DNA of 64,000 nt from Serinus canaria (taxonomy: Eukaryota; Chordata; Aves; Passeriformes; Fringillidae), in contig NC_066315.1 in assembly GCF_022539315.1 (NCBI RefSeq), forward strand, positions 123,849,374-123,913,373, written 5' to 3'. A program made the position numbers and the translations under genes. Positions 34,531 to 47,420 of the stretch are shown in pieces; positions within the stretch are counted from its first letter, which is position 1; every line of letters starts with the position of its first letter. A model generated the notes under the pieces. The model was not told the DNA's origin. It was given only the letters and a program-made list of their open reading frames with translations, and made no database searches.

Positions 34531-37500
34531 TGAATCTCAAGGAGCTTAATTGGCTTTTTCTGTCAAAAAAGCTGACTACAATTGCAGTTTTAAACACATC
34601 ATGGATATAAACAGAAAAGACATGTTACCTGTTTTTTTGGCATAGATTTTAATATGAAGGATTATATATAGGTGGAAATCAAAAGACTTTAAATTGATGG
34701 ATTCTGGAGCAGTCTCCAAATACTGCTCCAGTAGAAGCACCAAGACAAGAAATCCACATGTCAGGATGCACTAACTGAACATTTAAACTAACTCAGTGAT
34801 AATGGAGGTGAGAAATCACATTTGCAACCTGGGAAGGGTGGGACAAATATTGAAGAAGTCTGTTTGTGGTGTTCCGAATATATTAAAAAGCTAAAGTTAG
34901 AAAATGTTAGTGAACAGAGGGACATTAAACAAAAGCTTTTAAATGACTTGGTTCTCACACCTAACTCTGGGAGAGAAGTTAGAGAATGATTTATACAATT
35001 AGGAGATTGACTCATAAGCCTGACCTTAGATGTCCTGTTTCTTTTGAACTAAGTGAAAATAGAAGGTTTCTGATGCTGGAGTGACAATATCAAGGTAAGG
35101 TTTGGAATACCTATGACACGTAGTTGGAAATATCAGAGAGAAGGTTATGTTTGAATGGTCCAAGGAAATTCAGAGCTGCACTTGGGATGTGTCTGTCCCT
35201 TTCTCATCATCAGTGTGTCAGGAAACTTCTCTGGGAAGCAGGAAGACACCCTCTAAGACCTGGAGTTCTCAGCCTGGGAGTTTGAGCTGACAGCTTTTCA
35301 ATTTCATCAGGTGTTTCGCCTCCTGTTCATAACTGCTGTGTTCTACAATTAAACTAGATTTGATACAAGAGAGTTAATTTGCATGTTCTTAGGAAGTGAA
35401 GCTCTTTTGCTGGTGTTTCTTGTGTGTCTTTTTTATCTCAAGGTCTATAGGTAAGATAAGGCTTCTCAATAACTTGGATAGTAGATATAACAGCAACACC
35501 ATTGGTCATACATAATACATTGCTCAAATCACCCAAGAAAGACACTTTAGAAGTAGTCTCCTGATTATATCTCAGATAAGATGCACTACCTGAACACTTT
35601 GCTAGTTGCCTGGCTGTTGGGACACTCAAGAGTTCACTGCAACTTTGCTGGTTTACCTAGAATCCATGGTCCATTCATTGATTTATTCTTTTTACTTAAA
35701 GACCCTAAAGAGAATGAGGAAAGCATGGATTTCTATTAAATGAAAATTCATCTCTAAAAAACAAAGGCATACTTGTACTGTTTCATATTGGTGGTTGTTT
35801 ATTTTTTTACAAACTGCCCATGGGATTATCTAACCAACAGTGATAAGATTTGCAGTTTTTTAAAATTGCAGTTTTATGGATGTGGCAGCCACCGATGTCA
35901 TAGTAGCATATATAGAATGCTTTTCATATAAAAATAAACCAAAAAAAAACCCCAAACCAACCCAAACTTTGATTTTGGTTAAATGAAAGATATTTATTTT
36001 TCTTTTCTGCTTGAAGAAGTCTTTGAAGCCTTTTCTGAAAGTCATGTGCTTATTCACGTAAAGGCTGTTGCCATTTATTAGGAAAGAAAAACCCCACCAA
36101 AATCCCCAAAACTCACATTTATTGTCCTGCTCCTCTGTTTGTGATATTCGTTCCTCCATGTTGCAATGTTACTGGTGACTTTTACTGTCAGCTAGGAAAA
36201 TAATTTGTATGCTACTCCCTTACATAACTTTCCTTAGGAAATGTATTTATCTTATCTCTTTAAAGGCCAGAGCAAAGTTCTGAAAGAGCTGATAGTCTCA
36301 TTACGGTAACCTACTCTTAAGAACTAGATGTGATATGTAAGATTAGAAATATTACCATTACATCTTTAATAATTTTTTTCTATTTATATAGGTCAGCTTT
36401 ATGCACCATCTTTTTATACTACTTACAGTAGTTGGAAAGCATTTTGCTGTGTTCTACTACGGATGAACTGAATTTACATGAGAAAGATCTTTTCATTCTC
36501 CTGTTACCGTAATTATTAAAAAAATGTTTTCTCTTTATTTGGTAGTAGACTAAGTGACTTAGGTATCCAGAAGAAAGAGGATCTTGGATAGAAAAAAATG
36601 TATATCAACATTATCCCAATATTTTATTTTTACAGTATGATTGACTCAGTCCACATAATTTTTTATGTTTTTAAGAGAGATACATAGAAAATTTTAGAGG
36701 TGAAAGTCCAAGGAAGTGAGTGGGAAAAGCCTTGAACAATACCAAAAATTAAATAGAGTTCAAAAACAGGTGGGAAACAAAAATTACCAGAAAAAAGAGT
36801 CTTTTTACATTTTCATTATTGGAAAAACCCTACAGTTTAAGAGTACCTGCAAGTTTTTGTAGATGTAGTTGCCATAATTATGCCTTAAGCTTCAGACAAG
36901 TAGTTAAATACAGTCTCTAAAAAGTGATAATACATTTCACTGAGATTTTTTTTTTTTACTTTTCTCTGAGTTTTGCCAGTGCAGAAAAATATCCTGAGGC
37001 GTGTGCAAACCAATGAGGTTAAAATTCCTAGCAAAGTTTGTAGAGTTGTATCAGCATTTATGAGTAGTACTTGCACGAAAAATCTGCAAATCATGAGTGG
37101 ATGGACATCACCATTAATAACCCAGAAGATGAAAAAACAAGGTTTTTAATAGCACTTATGGGAGATGATGAAGCAAGAAAGTAGTGAGTACCAATTACAA
37201 CAGAGGGCAGGTTACACTGAGTTCTGAAATTAGAAATATAGGGAGGGAATGATAAATATGGCTGGCTGAGGAGGGAGTTAACTGGAGAAAATTGAACAGA
37301 AAATAGAAATATATTTTAGACACAGTAAACAATTTTTAAGCAGTGCAAATTGTCACACCCTGATATTGATTTACCATATTATCTAAACTCATGGTGCTCT
37401 AGTTCCTACTAAAGCATGTATTAACTGATGCAGTTTCTGCTGTAGACATTTGCTGACAATGATTATGATACACCATGCAGTCATATGCTGAACTTATAAA

Positions 37501-40500
37501 AGCAGAAAGAGTCATGAAATAAAAAGAAAATTTTCAACAAGTTACCTTTGAGGTAATTAAAACAAGCTTTCAAAATGTTACTGGAAAGAAAGCAAGGGTG
37601 AGCATTGTAGAGTTTGTTCAGAAAAAAATCAATTAGCCAAAGGGAGAGGTAGGGACACAAAAAACTTACTGTATTGCATACTTTCTGCACAGGTTGTTTT
37701 CTCTTATACTAAAAACTCTTAATATTTATCTACTACCCAAACTAGCATTAAAGATAGGAAAAATAAATTCTTGAGGTGATTTAAAGTATGTCTGCATTAC
37801 ATATCTTGTTTCTTTAGAAAAAAATAACTCAAGTAGCCAGTTTGAAGATGTTGTATTTCTTTTGAGCAGTACTGTTCTTATTCTGGTTCATTTTCATAAA
37901 TATATACTCTTACAAGAATTGCCAGTGGAAATTTTTTCCCACATTTTCTCCAAGAACAAAAGGCAATGTTTGTTTAGATCCTTTCTTACTGTTCATTAGA
38001 ACACAGAAATAAAAACACTAAGTCTGTTTAAGCCAAAATTCTGTCTCAGAAAGTATTTATAGGAGATATGATTTAGGGGAATACATGGATAAGTTGTTTC
38101 TCTGTCTCTCACATCTCTTCCAACTTCCACAATTGGTATGTTAAGGATAGAAGAATAGAATAAAGAATGGAGAAGTATTTCTATTTTCTTTTATTGTTAG
38201 CATATGATTTATTGGGCAGATTTTTTGTAAGACTGAATACATACAAAACATAAAGGCTGCTAGTAGAGCAAGCAGACCTTTAAGCTGAAATATGTCAGTT
38301 GTGCTTCGCTATAAAAACAGACAAATGAGGTAAAATATGCAATGTCTCAGTTCACAAGAGAAGCTAAAACAAACAGGTTGTTTTCTCACTCCTGAAAACA
38401 AATCTGTTCAGTTAATAGTTGAATTTATGAAAATCTATATTCTATGAGTTCCTGGGATTTGCTCACAGAAGGTGGACAGAAAAATATAGCAGAGAAAAAC
38501 AGCTACATTCTGCCTAAAAATAAGACAAAAACCTTAACACATATGAAAAAAAAAAACCTCCACAAACTATGGAAATCTATAAAACTTGTCAGAGAAACAA
38601 GAATATTCTGCTTATGAAATTATCTTTGTTGAAGAGAAATACTTATATTCATTTCTTCTAGAAATTCAGCCAGTTCTGAAATTGTGATTGAAGCACATTG
38701 AAGAGAAAGAGATAATTGTACAACTGATTCATGTATATCAAGTTCCTTGCTGCTATAAATATTTTGAAAAAGATTTAAGAATCCATACTTCAAGATGTAA
38801 ACATTTTCTGAAATAACATATTTTTAGGGTTGTAAAGCTAATAGTACTAATAACCAAAGAGTGACTCAAGAGCAGTCTTGCTGGGCAAGATGTTTTTATC
38901 AGACCTGTCATTGAGAAGTTGTGTCCATGTCTTTCACAAAAAAAGACAGAATTTTGCTAAGATATATATGTCAAGTTGAAAAACTCCTTTCCAAAGACCA
39001 GAAACATGGATCAGAATGTTTCTATGCAGGGTATATTGTATGTGATGTTCTTCAAAATATGATCTCAAGCTATAAGATCAAATGGGAGACCTGAGAAAGA
39101 TGGTTCACAAGGTTGTTATGGAGAAAGCAGTACTCAAATGGGTCAGTAGGAATGGATAGGATATTTTTATTCTGCAAGACGAAAAGGATGTCATATATAT
39201 CACTTTGAATGTAACACAAGCTCTTTATTAAAGATACCTCTGAGCACCTAAAGAAAAATCCATCAAAGTAGGATGGAATGTGTCACTATATAACCCCCTT
39301 AATTTTGTACAATGCATTCTTCTTCTTGCTGGTGGGGTTTTTTTGGCATTTTCAAAACACTTTGGGTACAGTTCACAAAACCCCAATGTATTATTGGTTT
39401 GAACTAGATTTTGTCTATTCAAGGTTAGAACCTTAAATAGACAAAACCTTTCATGAACAGTCAAGAGGCTGATCTTAATGACAGTTTTAACTTCATAGCA
39501 GTATTATGATTATTAATATGTAGTTATTTTTTAAATAGTTAAGCAGTTTTGGATTTGTTAGCTTCCAATTCAGAGAAAAAAAGAATAATCTAAGGGCAAT
39601 GTAAAATTTTGAAACAGTCTATTGATTTTAAAATTATGAATATCTATTTTGAAATATATAAATGCTCATAAAGCAAGCATTTGAGAATCATTCTGGTAGC
39701 AGTAGGATGTTTAGTGTTGTTACCAGTTCTTCAATTAGAGATTACAAAGTAAAAGTAACTTTGATATAAAGATTTCAACAGTTTGACAACACTACAAAGT
39801 GTGTAATATTTTTCTTCTGATTAAAAAACAATTGCTGTAAAATTTTAATAAATGATAGTGACTTTCAGGATTCTTTTGCAAAGTTCACAAAATAGCTGAT
39901 AAACACTATAGGACATATCAACTGATGGAGTTGGCAGCTGCTATGTGAACGTATGCTTAATATGTTGTTAAAATTGCAAACCAAAAACTGTAAATCCTAA
40001 TAAACCTAAATTTTTATAGAAAAAAATTCCTGAACTTTGCATGGTTTAGACAGTGTAATCAATGGAAAGATCATTGTGATTAAAACATGACAGGATGATT
40101 CATAAAGTGTGATCTTTATGAAGCAGTTTATGATTTATTGCCAAGGTATCTTTTATGCAATATTTATATGCTACTTAGGAGTTGAGATGAACATGGTAAT
40201 CATATCTCACTGTGAAAAATTTGAATAGAAGGTGCATAACACAGAAATTTTAAAGGCTCATAACTTGGTCAGATTTGCTTGAGTTGATGAATATAGGAAC
40301 AATTTAACCCATGATTCAAAGTATGGAGGAGTTGTTGTTTCTTATAAGAAAAAAAATACTAAGCAATAGTATTTTTAAAAATCCAGCACTTCACACCACT
40401 AGAATGAGAAGATTCCATCTACTGATCTGGAAAAGAGGGAATCTGTTTCTTGAAATGGATTCTTCTGAACATATGACTAAGTCTACCACTGACCAATAGG

Positions 40501-41119
40501 ACCACCTCAGAACATAACTGCATTTTTAGCAAGAAGATTTTTTTATTGTCTAGTTAAGATTTCCTTGCATTGCACCTGAACTTGTAATTTAATTTTAAGA
40601 TTGTGTGCTATCATCTGTAATGGAGATGATTTTTTAAAAAATTGCTTCCTTTTAATTCACTTTCACATCAGAATTAATGAAAATAGAAATTCAAAAATCA
40701 ACATGTAGCTAACTTTATTTGACTAAATTTGTGAGAGGCAAATCAATAAATGAGCAAAGGGGAAAAGGATGCAATAAGGAAATTTTCACAGCCTCTGAAA
40801 TAGATCACTTTATCCATAATTTTGCAGTCACATAATTAGAAGAAGAGTAAATTCTTGCAATCAAGATGATGAATATTTTTTTCTGATCACTAATTATGTG
40901 TAGTTGAACAAGAACAGGAATTGATGCAGTATATCTCAGAGGAAATTGTCTCTGATTACAAGTTATTTATTTAGTTGGATATGTTTCAATATTTTTTTTT
41001 CCTGTGGAGGTTTTTAAATGATACTACAAACTTGGGATGGGCACAGCCATAATATGAAAAGGATCAGACATAAATTAGTACACCAGAAATTGTGTTTAGA
41101 TATATAAATATTGGATATT
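34531..41119. other. AT-rich non-coding DNA
   Basis: About 6.6 kb with no recognised gene, RNA or repeat family. Minor items are an inverted repeat with 9-bp arms at 34705-34713 and 34722-34730 (tggagcagt / actgctcca, 8-base loop), an A/C-rich patch near 35936-35966, a T10 run near 36948, and A-rich runs near 38545. Open frames reach about 99 codons at most (35860-36159, minus) and lack any domain. Confidence 0.55.
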
Positions 41120-41335
41120 TCTAAGGGCACACATGCTGGGTGGGGAGCTAAGGGCATGGCAAACGGGATTGGTGTCCAGGGGAGAGGGGGCAGCCACCAG
41201 GGGTATCCAACCAGTGAGGACACAGGGAAAAGAGAAATCAGGGGAAGTTGTGAAATATAGGGATCAGTGAGACAGCAGTCCATGGGTGAGTCTTGTATTT
41301 TCCCACAGGAGGAATGAACTCCATGGTAAGCTTTC
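41120..41335. other. GC-richer block with a splice-like microexon pattern
   Basis: About 200 bases of purine- and G-rich sequence in AT-rich surroundings. Near its right end 'tattttcccacag' is followed 17 bases later by 'gtaagc', which resembles an acceptor, a very short exon and a donor. A 109-codon minus-strand open frame (41014-41343) crosses the block and has many prolines, but no domain is recognised. Chance is the likeliest explanation. Confidence 0.3.
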
Positions 41336-43253
41336 CAAGACAATGCCCTTGGGAACTGGCTGAGGGGAAAGAGTTCATGGGATGCTATGCTAATATAAAT
41401 AAGGCAAGCACATGAATGTCAAAGGACACTGGCCTACAAAATGGCAGAAAAATTTATTTCCTAGAAGAATATTTGACCCACTCATATAAATGCAAAAGTT
41501 AAAGGTTTTCTGTGAGATATTGAGATAAAGTCCAAAATTCTACAGCAGTCTGGTGTTCCTACCTTTCCCCTTCTTAAGCATGTTCTCTTTTGTACTGAAA
41601 CATTTTCTCTGGGAAGCATTTGCTGTTCCAATGATAAACTACAATTCTTGGAAATTTCTGGAATTCCTTTGAAAAAGTTTGTGCGTTGGTGTTCTAATTG
41701 GAAAAGTAACTTTCTGCTTTAGATCACAGTAAGCCGTCCTACAGATTGTGCTGCAGGCCAGCCACCTACTTACTTTTAAATGCTTTCTACAAAGACACAA
41801 GGATCAGAGAACATTCAAATTTAGAGGAATAGTTACTATTTTTCTTACTCTTTTGGTCTGTTCATATTTTCAAGCAGCATTTTCATCCTGCTGAAAGTTC
41901 ATAGAAAATTTTTGTCTCCATACCTACAAATCTTCTCTAATGATTCTTATTAATATTCTATAAAATAATTTGAATATCTGAAGGAGACCTGAATTTATGA
42001 TACAATATTAGATTAAACAAGATCAAGTATTTTTTCCTGTCCTCACCTTTTTAATTTCTTTTTACGCTTCGCCATAGTTTTATTTACTTTGAAAAATCAA
42101 CACTCAAAATTTTAAGGAAATCTACTAATTTCCTACATATAGAAACATGACTTTGTGTATTTTCATGCTGCCAACAGAAGCATAAATCTAGATAAAATTC
42201 CCTTGCTTAACAAAAGCAGTCAGTAATTGTTTTCTTAGCATGTTTTTAAATGCAATAAAATATTTTTCCTTGCATTTTTTATTTTGAGTGGGATCATCAT
42301 GCCATAAATATTCCACAAAGAAATTTCAGTGAAAACATTACTCTGTTTTCACTGATCCTAATAGTGTTTAAAGTGCATTTGGTGACTTGGTGCTTTGACT
42401 TGCATTGAACATTATTTTATACTTTTTCTTTTATTTAAGTGTCTTGATCTTATATTCTCAATTAGATTTTTCTGGCTTTCAGTTTAAATAAGGTGATCAA
42501 AATTGTGTATGTTTAAATCCGCCTTCTTAACATCCATAAAATCCCATTGCATTAAAGTTTTGGCTACTTGCTGAATTTTGATTATTGAGCAGTTTACCGT
42601 ATGTCAGTTGTCATATGTCAGGCTGATGACTTACCATAAATTTTCTTACCAGCCCTAAAGGTGACCAAATATCTATCCTTCTTTCTAAAGGGTAAATTGG
42701 TGCTATCCAGGCTGTCCGTTTTATTTTGATTGCTTACCAAAGTTTAGAGAGTGTGGTGTAAGCTATAAACACGTTACATTTTCCTGTCTTTTCAATAGCT
42801 TCAGCTTATAGCAGCAGACATTTTCACAACTGAGATATTGCAATTCAATAATGACTACAGATACATACCCTTGTTGGCTTTCTTTTGTGACGAGTTCAGG
42901 AGACAAATGGTCTGACAACAACGAGAGTAATCTTAAACCTATGACTAAAATAAATTTGGGTTGTTTTTCTGACACAGTGGTAATTCCTCCATACATTTCC
43001 AGAATGTTTAATGTTGTTAGTGAAGTTTTATTCCATCTGTTCAGATGCCACAGAATGATTTAATTTCTGAATTTCATAATAAAAGGAAAACAGGATACAA
43101 CAGCATGGAATGACGTGGAATTCACATTATACTCTAAACCCAGCATGTTTAAAAAATGAAACTGAATTACTTATTAAAGTTAGAATTGAAGAGTCATAGT
43201 CAAATGCTATGTTTGCATGGGGACACAAAAATAATAAATCAACAGTGTTGCTT
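41336..43253. other. AT-rich non-coding DNA
   Basis: No gene, RNA or repeat family was recognised in these ~1.9 kb. Overlapping open frames of about 70-77 codons around 42763-43063 on opposite strands show no coding character. Confidence 0.5.
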
Positions 43254-43315
43254 AGAACAAAAATTCTAGTGTATTATTCATTCAAGAACAAAAATTCTAG
43301 TGTACTGTTCATTTT
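43254..43315 (+). repeat. Imperfect 31-bp tandem duplication
   Basis: The 20-base word agaacaaaaattctagtgta occurs at 43254-43273 and again at 43285-43304. The bases after it (ttattcattca versus ctgttcatttt) are also similar, giving two 31-base units with a few substitutions. It is a local duplication older than the perfect one at 3031. Confidence 0.9.
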
Positions 43316-44229
43316 TATATGGCAGCTTTCAAGTTTAAATAGTGCATCTTGGCTTCAGAGGCTTGGTCTGTGCACTGATAGGAGAGCAGTGTCAGTTAAT
43401 TTGCCTAAATAAAGGCACGTAATACCACTTGTTATGTTCCAGAGCATCATGCCTGGCCTCTAGCTGCTGTGTTGTGCTAAGTAGGCAAAGGTCATTTGTA
43501 GATTGTAGATTGTGTTTGCTGATCCTGTGCAGAGCTTCTGGTACAACAGTCTCTAGTAAAACTTGCGTTTCAAGCAGCACCAGGTGCTGATGCATTGGCA
43601 ACTGAAGTAAGTCTGTATTATAGAAATCACACTGAGGATTGCAGCTGATGTGAGAAATTGTTAATTCTTGCATAAATGATATAGTGAAGATGTTATATTC
43701 TCTTGGTTTACATGAGTTTTACTTAAATTACTTTCATTCGTGACTTCATGTGGGTAGAAGGGGATATAAAAGCAGGCAGCAAAACATTTCAGTTCAATCT
43801 ACTTTACAGTATATTTGTTTAAAAAACCTTTGTGTTTTGTAGAAGAAACCAGTGTAAGGAATCCTTTACCAAAAACTGCATGATGTAAAAGATGTTATGT
43901 ATTTTGGAAAGCTATGTATTAGCAGGTTCATTATCCTATAGTATGGTACCCATTGCTATTACCAAGATCCTAATTTATAGGAGGTTGTCTTTATGTGCTT
44001 GTGAAAAAAGTTCAACACTGTAGCTCAATTAGCTAGAATACTCCTAAGAAAAACTGTTGAAGAAATGTGCCTCTAATTTCAACTACTAAATTTAAAAAAA
44101 ATAATAGTAATGAGAGTAACTGATGTAGACAGGATGTCTTTCTGATCATTATACAAAGGGACTCATAGGAGGATTTGTTATTTGAAAGGAATGAGAATTA
44201 GAGTATGTGACAGCTACTGGGCTTTGACA
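43316..44229. other. Non-coding DNA
   Basis: No repeat family was recognised. A minus-strand open frame of 93 codons (43392-43673) lies in more balanced sequence but has no known domain, and I see no splice sites that would make it an exon. Confidence 0.45.
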
Positions 44230-44410
44230 AGGGATTCTACACCCTTTAATCTGCAAATCAACATTTCACATTTAATTAATAGTTGAAAATGTGACCTTTA
44301 TTAAATATGTAATGATATCTTAATTAATAATTATATAATTCTAATGCTATTATAATACATGTTTAATATTGGTGCATGATTATCCATTTGCATAATCAAA
44401 TTATAGCATG
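44230..44410. promoter_or_regulatory. AT-rich homeodomain/POU motif cluster
   Basis: The segment holds TTTAATTAAT (44271-44280), TTAATTAATAATTA near 44320, an exact POU octamer ATTTGCAT at 44386-44393, and a small inverted repeat, tcacattt / aaatgtga, on either side of the first TTAATTAA. It is neither coding nor a simple repeat. It could be an enhancer core, but the motifs are common in AT-rich DNA, so confidence is low. Confidence 0.2.
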
Positions 44411-47403
44411 GATGTACGCTAAGAATGATAGCAAAGAATGAGTTTGATGAGTTTAACTAGGCTTATTCCATTAATGTAAGACAACTGAAGTCAACATCAG
44501 GTGTAAAAAAGAGAATGTAGAAGAGGGATCCAGTCTCTGGATGACTGGCTAATCACCTCATTATCTGTGGTGGTTATTGTACCTCATCTTCTATGTGCTA
44601 CACCTGCCACAAATGACACTTGCTGACGGAATGGTACGAGCTAGAGGGGGAACTTCATGTGATTTCTGTCTCCCCATTGACTTCAGCAGTTTGTTGTTTC
44701 CCTTTTGTTCTGTCTCCATCCTTTAAACTCTGTGGTCACTAAAACATGAGCAGAAAAAAAACAATTAAAATTTGGTAGGATTTTTTTCCCCCTTTCACAT
44801 CAAAATGTGTTATCAACTAGTGTGTTGATAATGCTGTTACAATATGGGAAAAGCTAATAAATAAACCCTAATAAAAAAAACCTTTATAAAAATCAAGATG
44901 TTTTATTTATACATGATCTGATTTCAACAGATGGTAAAGATTAGCTGCAAGATTGTGTGGGTTTCAGCTTATTTTTTTTAATACTTTGTTACTTGTGAGA
45001 TCATCTGATCTTTTCTGTGCAAAAGACCAAAAGAATAACCTCATCTTGAACTACAAAGAAAAGAATTTTGTTCTCAGTAGGAAGAATAGATATGCGTAAA
45101 AGAATTAAAATTTTGCTTAAGGCCATCCCATTTAAAAAAAAGTTAGTATCACGAGAATATCTTTAGTAGACTGGCTTCGATCCTTGTTTGTTTGCTTTTA
45201 TCTCCTTTCCCATTTAAACTAACATACTAAACCCACTTCAGTGTGAGCTAGCCTGCTTGCTGCAGCACTGTAATCAATTAATGTCCTTAGCCATCCTGCT
45301 CACCTTCCTGTTGGTTAATTTGTAGACATAAGTCAGGTTAAAAAGCACTGACCACAAGCTCGTTCAGTAATCCCCTCTCTATTTTAGACAATTTGTAAAA
45401 AAATAAACCCCCCTGTAAAACACCAGTCTCCATGCATAATAGATTTATTAAGAGCAAATATTTGAATATGTAGATATGCTGCTTCCACTAGCAGAAGACC
45501 TACAGAGTATTAGGTATATGCAAACAGTGTTCCAGACAATAAATAGTTGCATAGCATTCCTTTCATAAATATTTGAGCAGACAAGTGGAATGAACATTTC
45601 TCACAGTTCTATACTATGTTCAGTCCTTGGTGTACTGTATAGATATGCACATAGAGCCATATTTAAAAGACATTGGGTTTGTAGACCCTCCCTGAATTCT
45701 AAAGGTTTGACTTGAAGCTGCATTGACAACAAGCTGACCCATTCTTACAGTAATATGAGTCAGGGGGATTAAAACACTCCTCTATGCATGACAGGGCTTT
45801 ATAAAATGTGATTTCTTGCTTCAGACCTGCTCTTCATCTCTGCAAAATGATTTCAAAAGCATTCTTCTGTAGAAGTAGACAAGAATATAAAAGAATTAGA
45901 GAACAATATAAAAGTAAATGTACTTTTACTGAATTACCAAAAATACATTGCTTTGGGCTGTGCTTATTGTCAAACTGGTAAGTCTTTCCATCCTCCACCA
46001 CAAAGAATTTCTTTGTGGTCAAGCTGAAGTTGAACTATTCTCTTCAGAGATGTAAAGGTCAAAGGGAGAATTTTGACCACCCATCTCCTTATTTGAAGAA
46101 CAAAACAGAAAGATAAATAAGAGCAGGAAGAGTAAGGTTTAATTTTGATGTGGATTTTTATTGAAAGTGGGTAACTGAAACACCGAGATGTGAAGGCTGA
46201 CCAGAGCATGTAGCCAGGGAGTCAAACTTGCCTTTTGCTGCTGGTTGCTCTAGAATTTTTTTGCTTTAATACTCTACATAATAATTGGCAAAATTGCTGG
46301 AAATCTAGCCCTAAGTCAAAAAAATTGAGGCATATTTTGACAAAAAGTTCTTTACCTTGATCTCAATATATTTTTTAGCATGGCATTCAGCATGCTCCTC
46401 CATTTCAATGTTTTTTTTTCACAAAAAAGAAATTGTGCTTATTTCAAGATTGAAAATTTAATATATTTCTTTTCCTTTTGAGAGTTTACTCCACATTCTT
46501 ATAGCATTTTTTGTTGTTGCCAGACATTCCCTTTTCAAAAATGCTCTGCTCTCAAGGATAGACAAAGTCAACAGTTCTGAAAAGCCTTCCTGCTTGGAGC
46601 TTCTATTATAATTTTTCTTAGGAAGCATAAATAAGGAAATCATATTATATAGCTTAAAATTAATTTAATTATATTGATTACACCCTTATAATAATAATAC
46701 CTTCATCTGTCAAAAATTTTCACAAATATGTTGATCTTCTTAAGCTACAAAATAATATCCATAGCTAACCAGCATGATTTTTCCATTCCTGTTATGTCCT
46801 CTGCAGAACAATCTATTTTGTAGTGACATGGTCATTGGAATGATAAGTTACTGATACTGTAACTAAAACTTTGCAGAAGAGTGATTATAATGCATGCCAA
46901 AATTAGAGAAACAACTTAGATTTACTTTTTGTAAAAACTGCTTTCTGTCTGCTTTCTGTCAGTTATATATAATATATGCTGTTATTCTCATATGTTCAAT
47001 ATTATTTCACCTGGGCCAATATGTGTTAAATCAATGCTATTCTGAAGTGTCAGCTCACTTAATTCTAAAGTTCTGAGGCTACTTCAACCAGTTACAGCAG
47101 CATGGTTTAAGGAGACTTGACTAATGTTTTAAAGCTCCAAATTTTTCAGGTTTGCATTTAAATATACCCCTTTCCTCTTCTTGCCTTGACTGCTCAAAAT
47201 GGTCTTCGTAAGTTCTAGATACATTCCAATGTGAACATTACTAGTGAAAAAGACAAGTCTTTGTTTATCAGCTAACCTTAACCTCCCCTTAACCTGCATA
47301 TTAAAGTTTAAATTTATAGAATTGAAAAAGCGCTCCTGGACTACCTCTTAAAATACAGCCTCATGCTCCTGACGAACAGAAGCAGACAGGCATAAAATGT
47401 GGG
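44411..47403. other. AT-rich non-coding DNA
   Basis: About 3 kb with no recognised gene or repeat. A small palindromic pair, ttatcaac / gttgataa, lies near 44812-44831. Open frames are at most about 79 codons and unsupported. Confidence 0.5.
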
Positions 47404-47420
47404 CCATGACTCAGTCATGG
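47404..47420. promoter_or_regulatory. 17-bp palindrome with AP-1 (TGACTCA) core
   Basis: CCATGACT C AGTCATGG is a perfect palindrome around a single central base, and it contains TGACTCA overlapping TGAGTCA on the other strand, the AP-1 consensus. About 50 bases downstream is 'cacgtcag', close to a CRE half site. As a protein binding site it is plausible, but there is no evidence that it is used. Confidence 0.3.

Noticed and set aside
34705..34730. Inverted repeat with 9-bp arms
   Set aside because: Arms this short with an 8-base loop are expected several times by chance in 64 kb; no supporting context.
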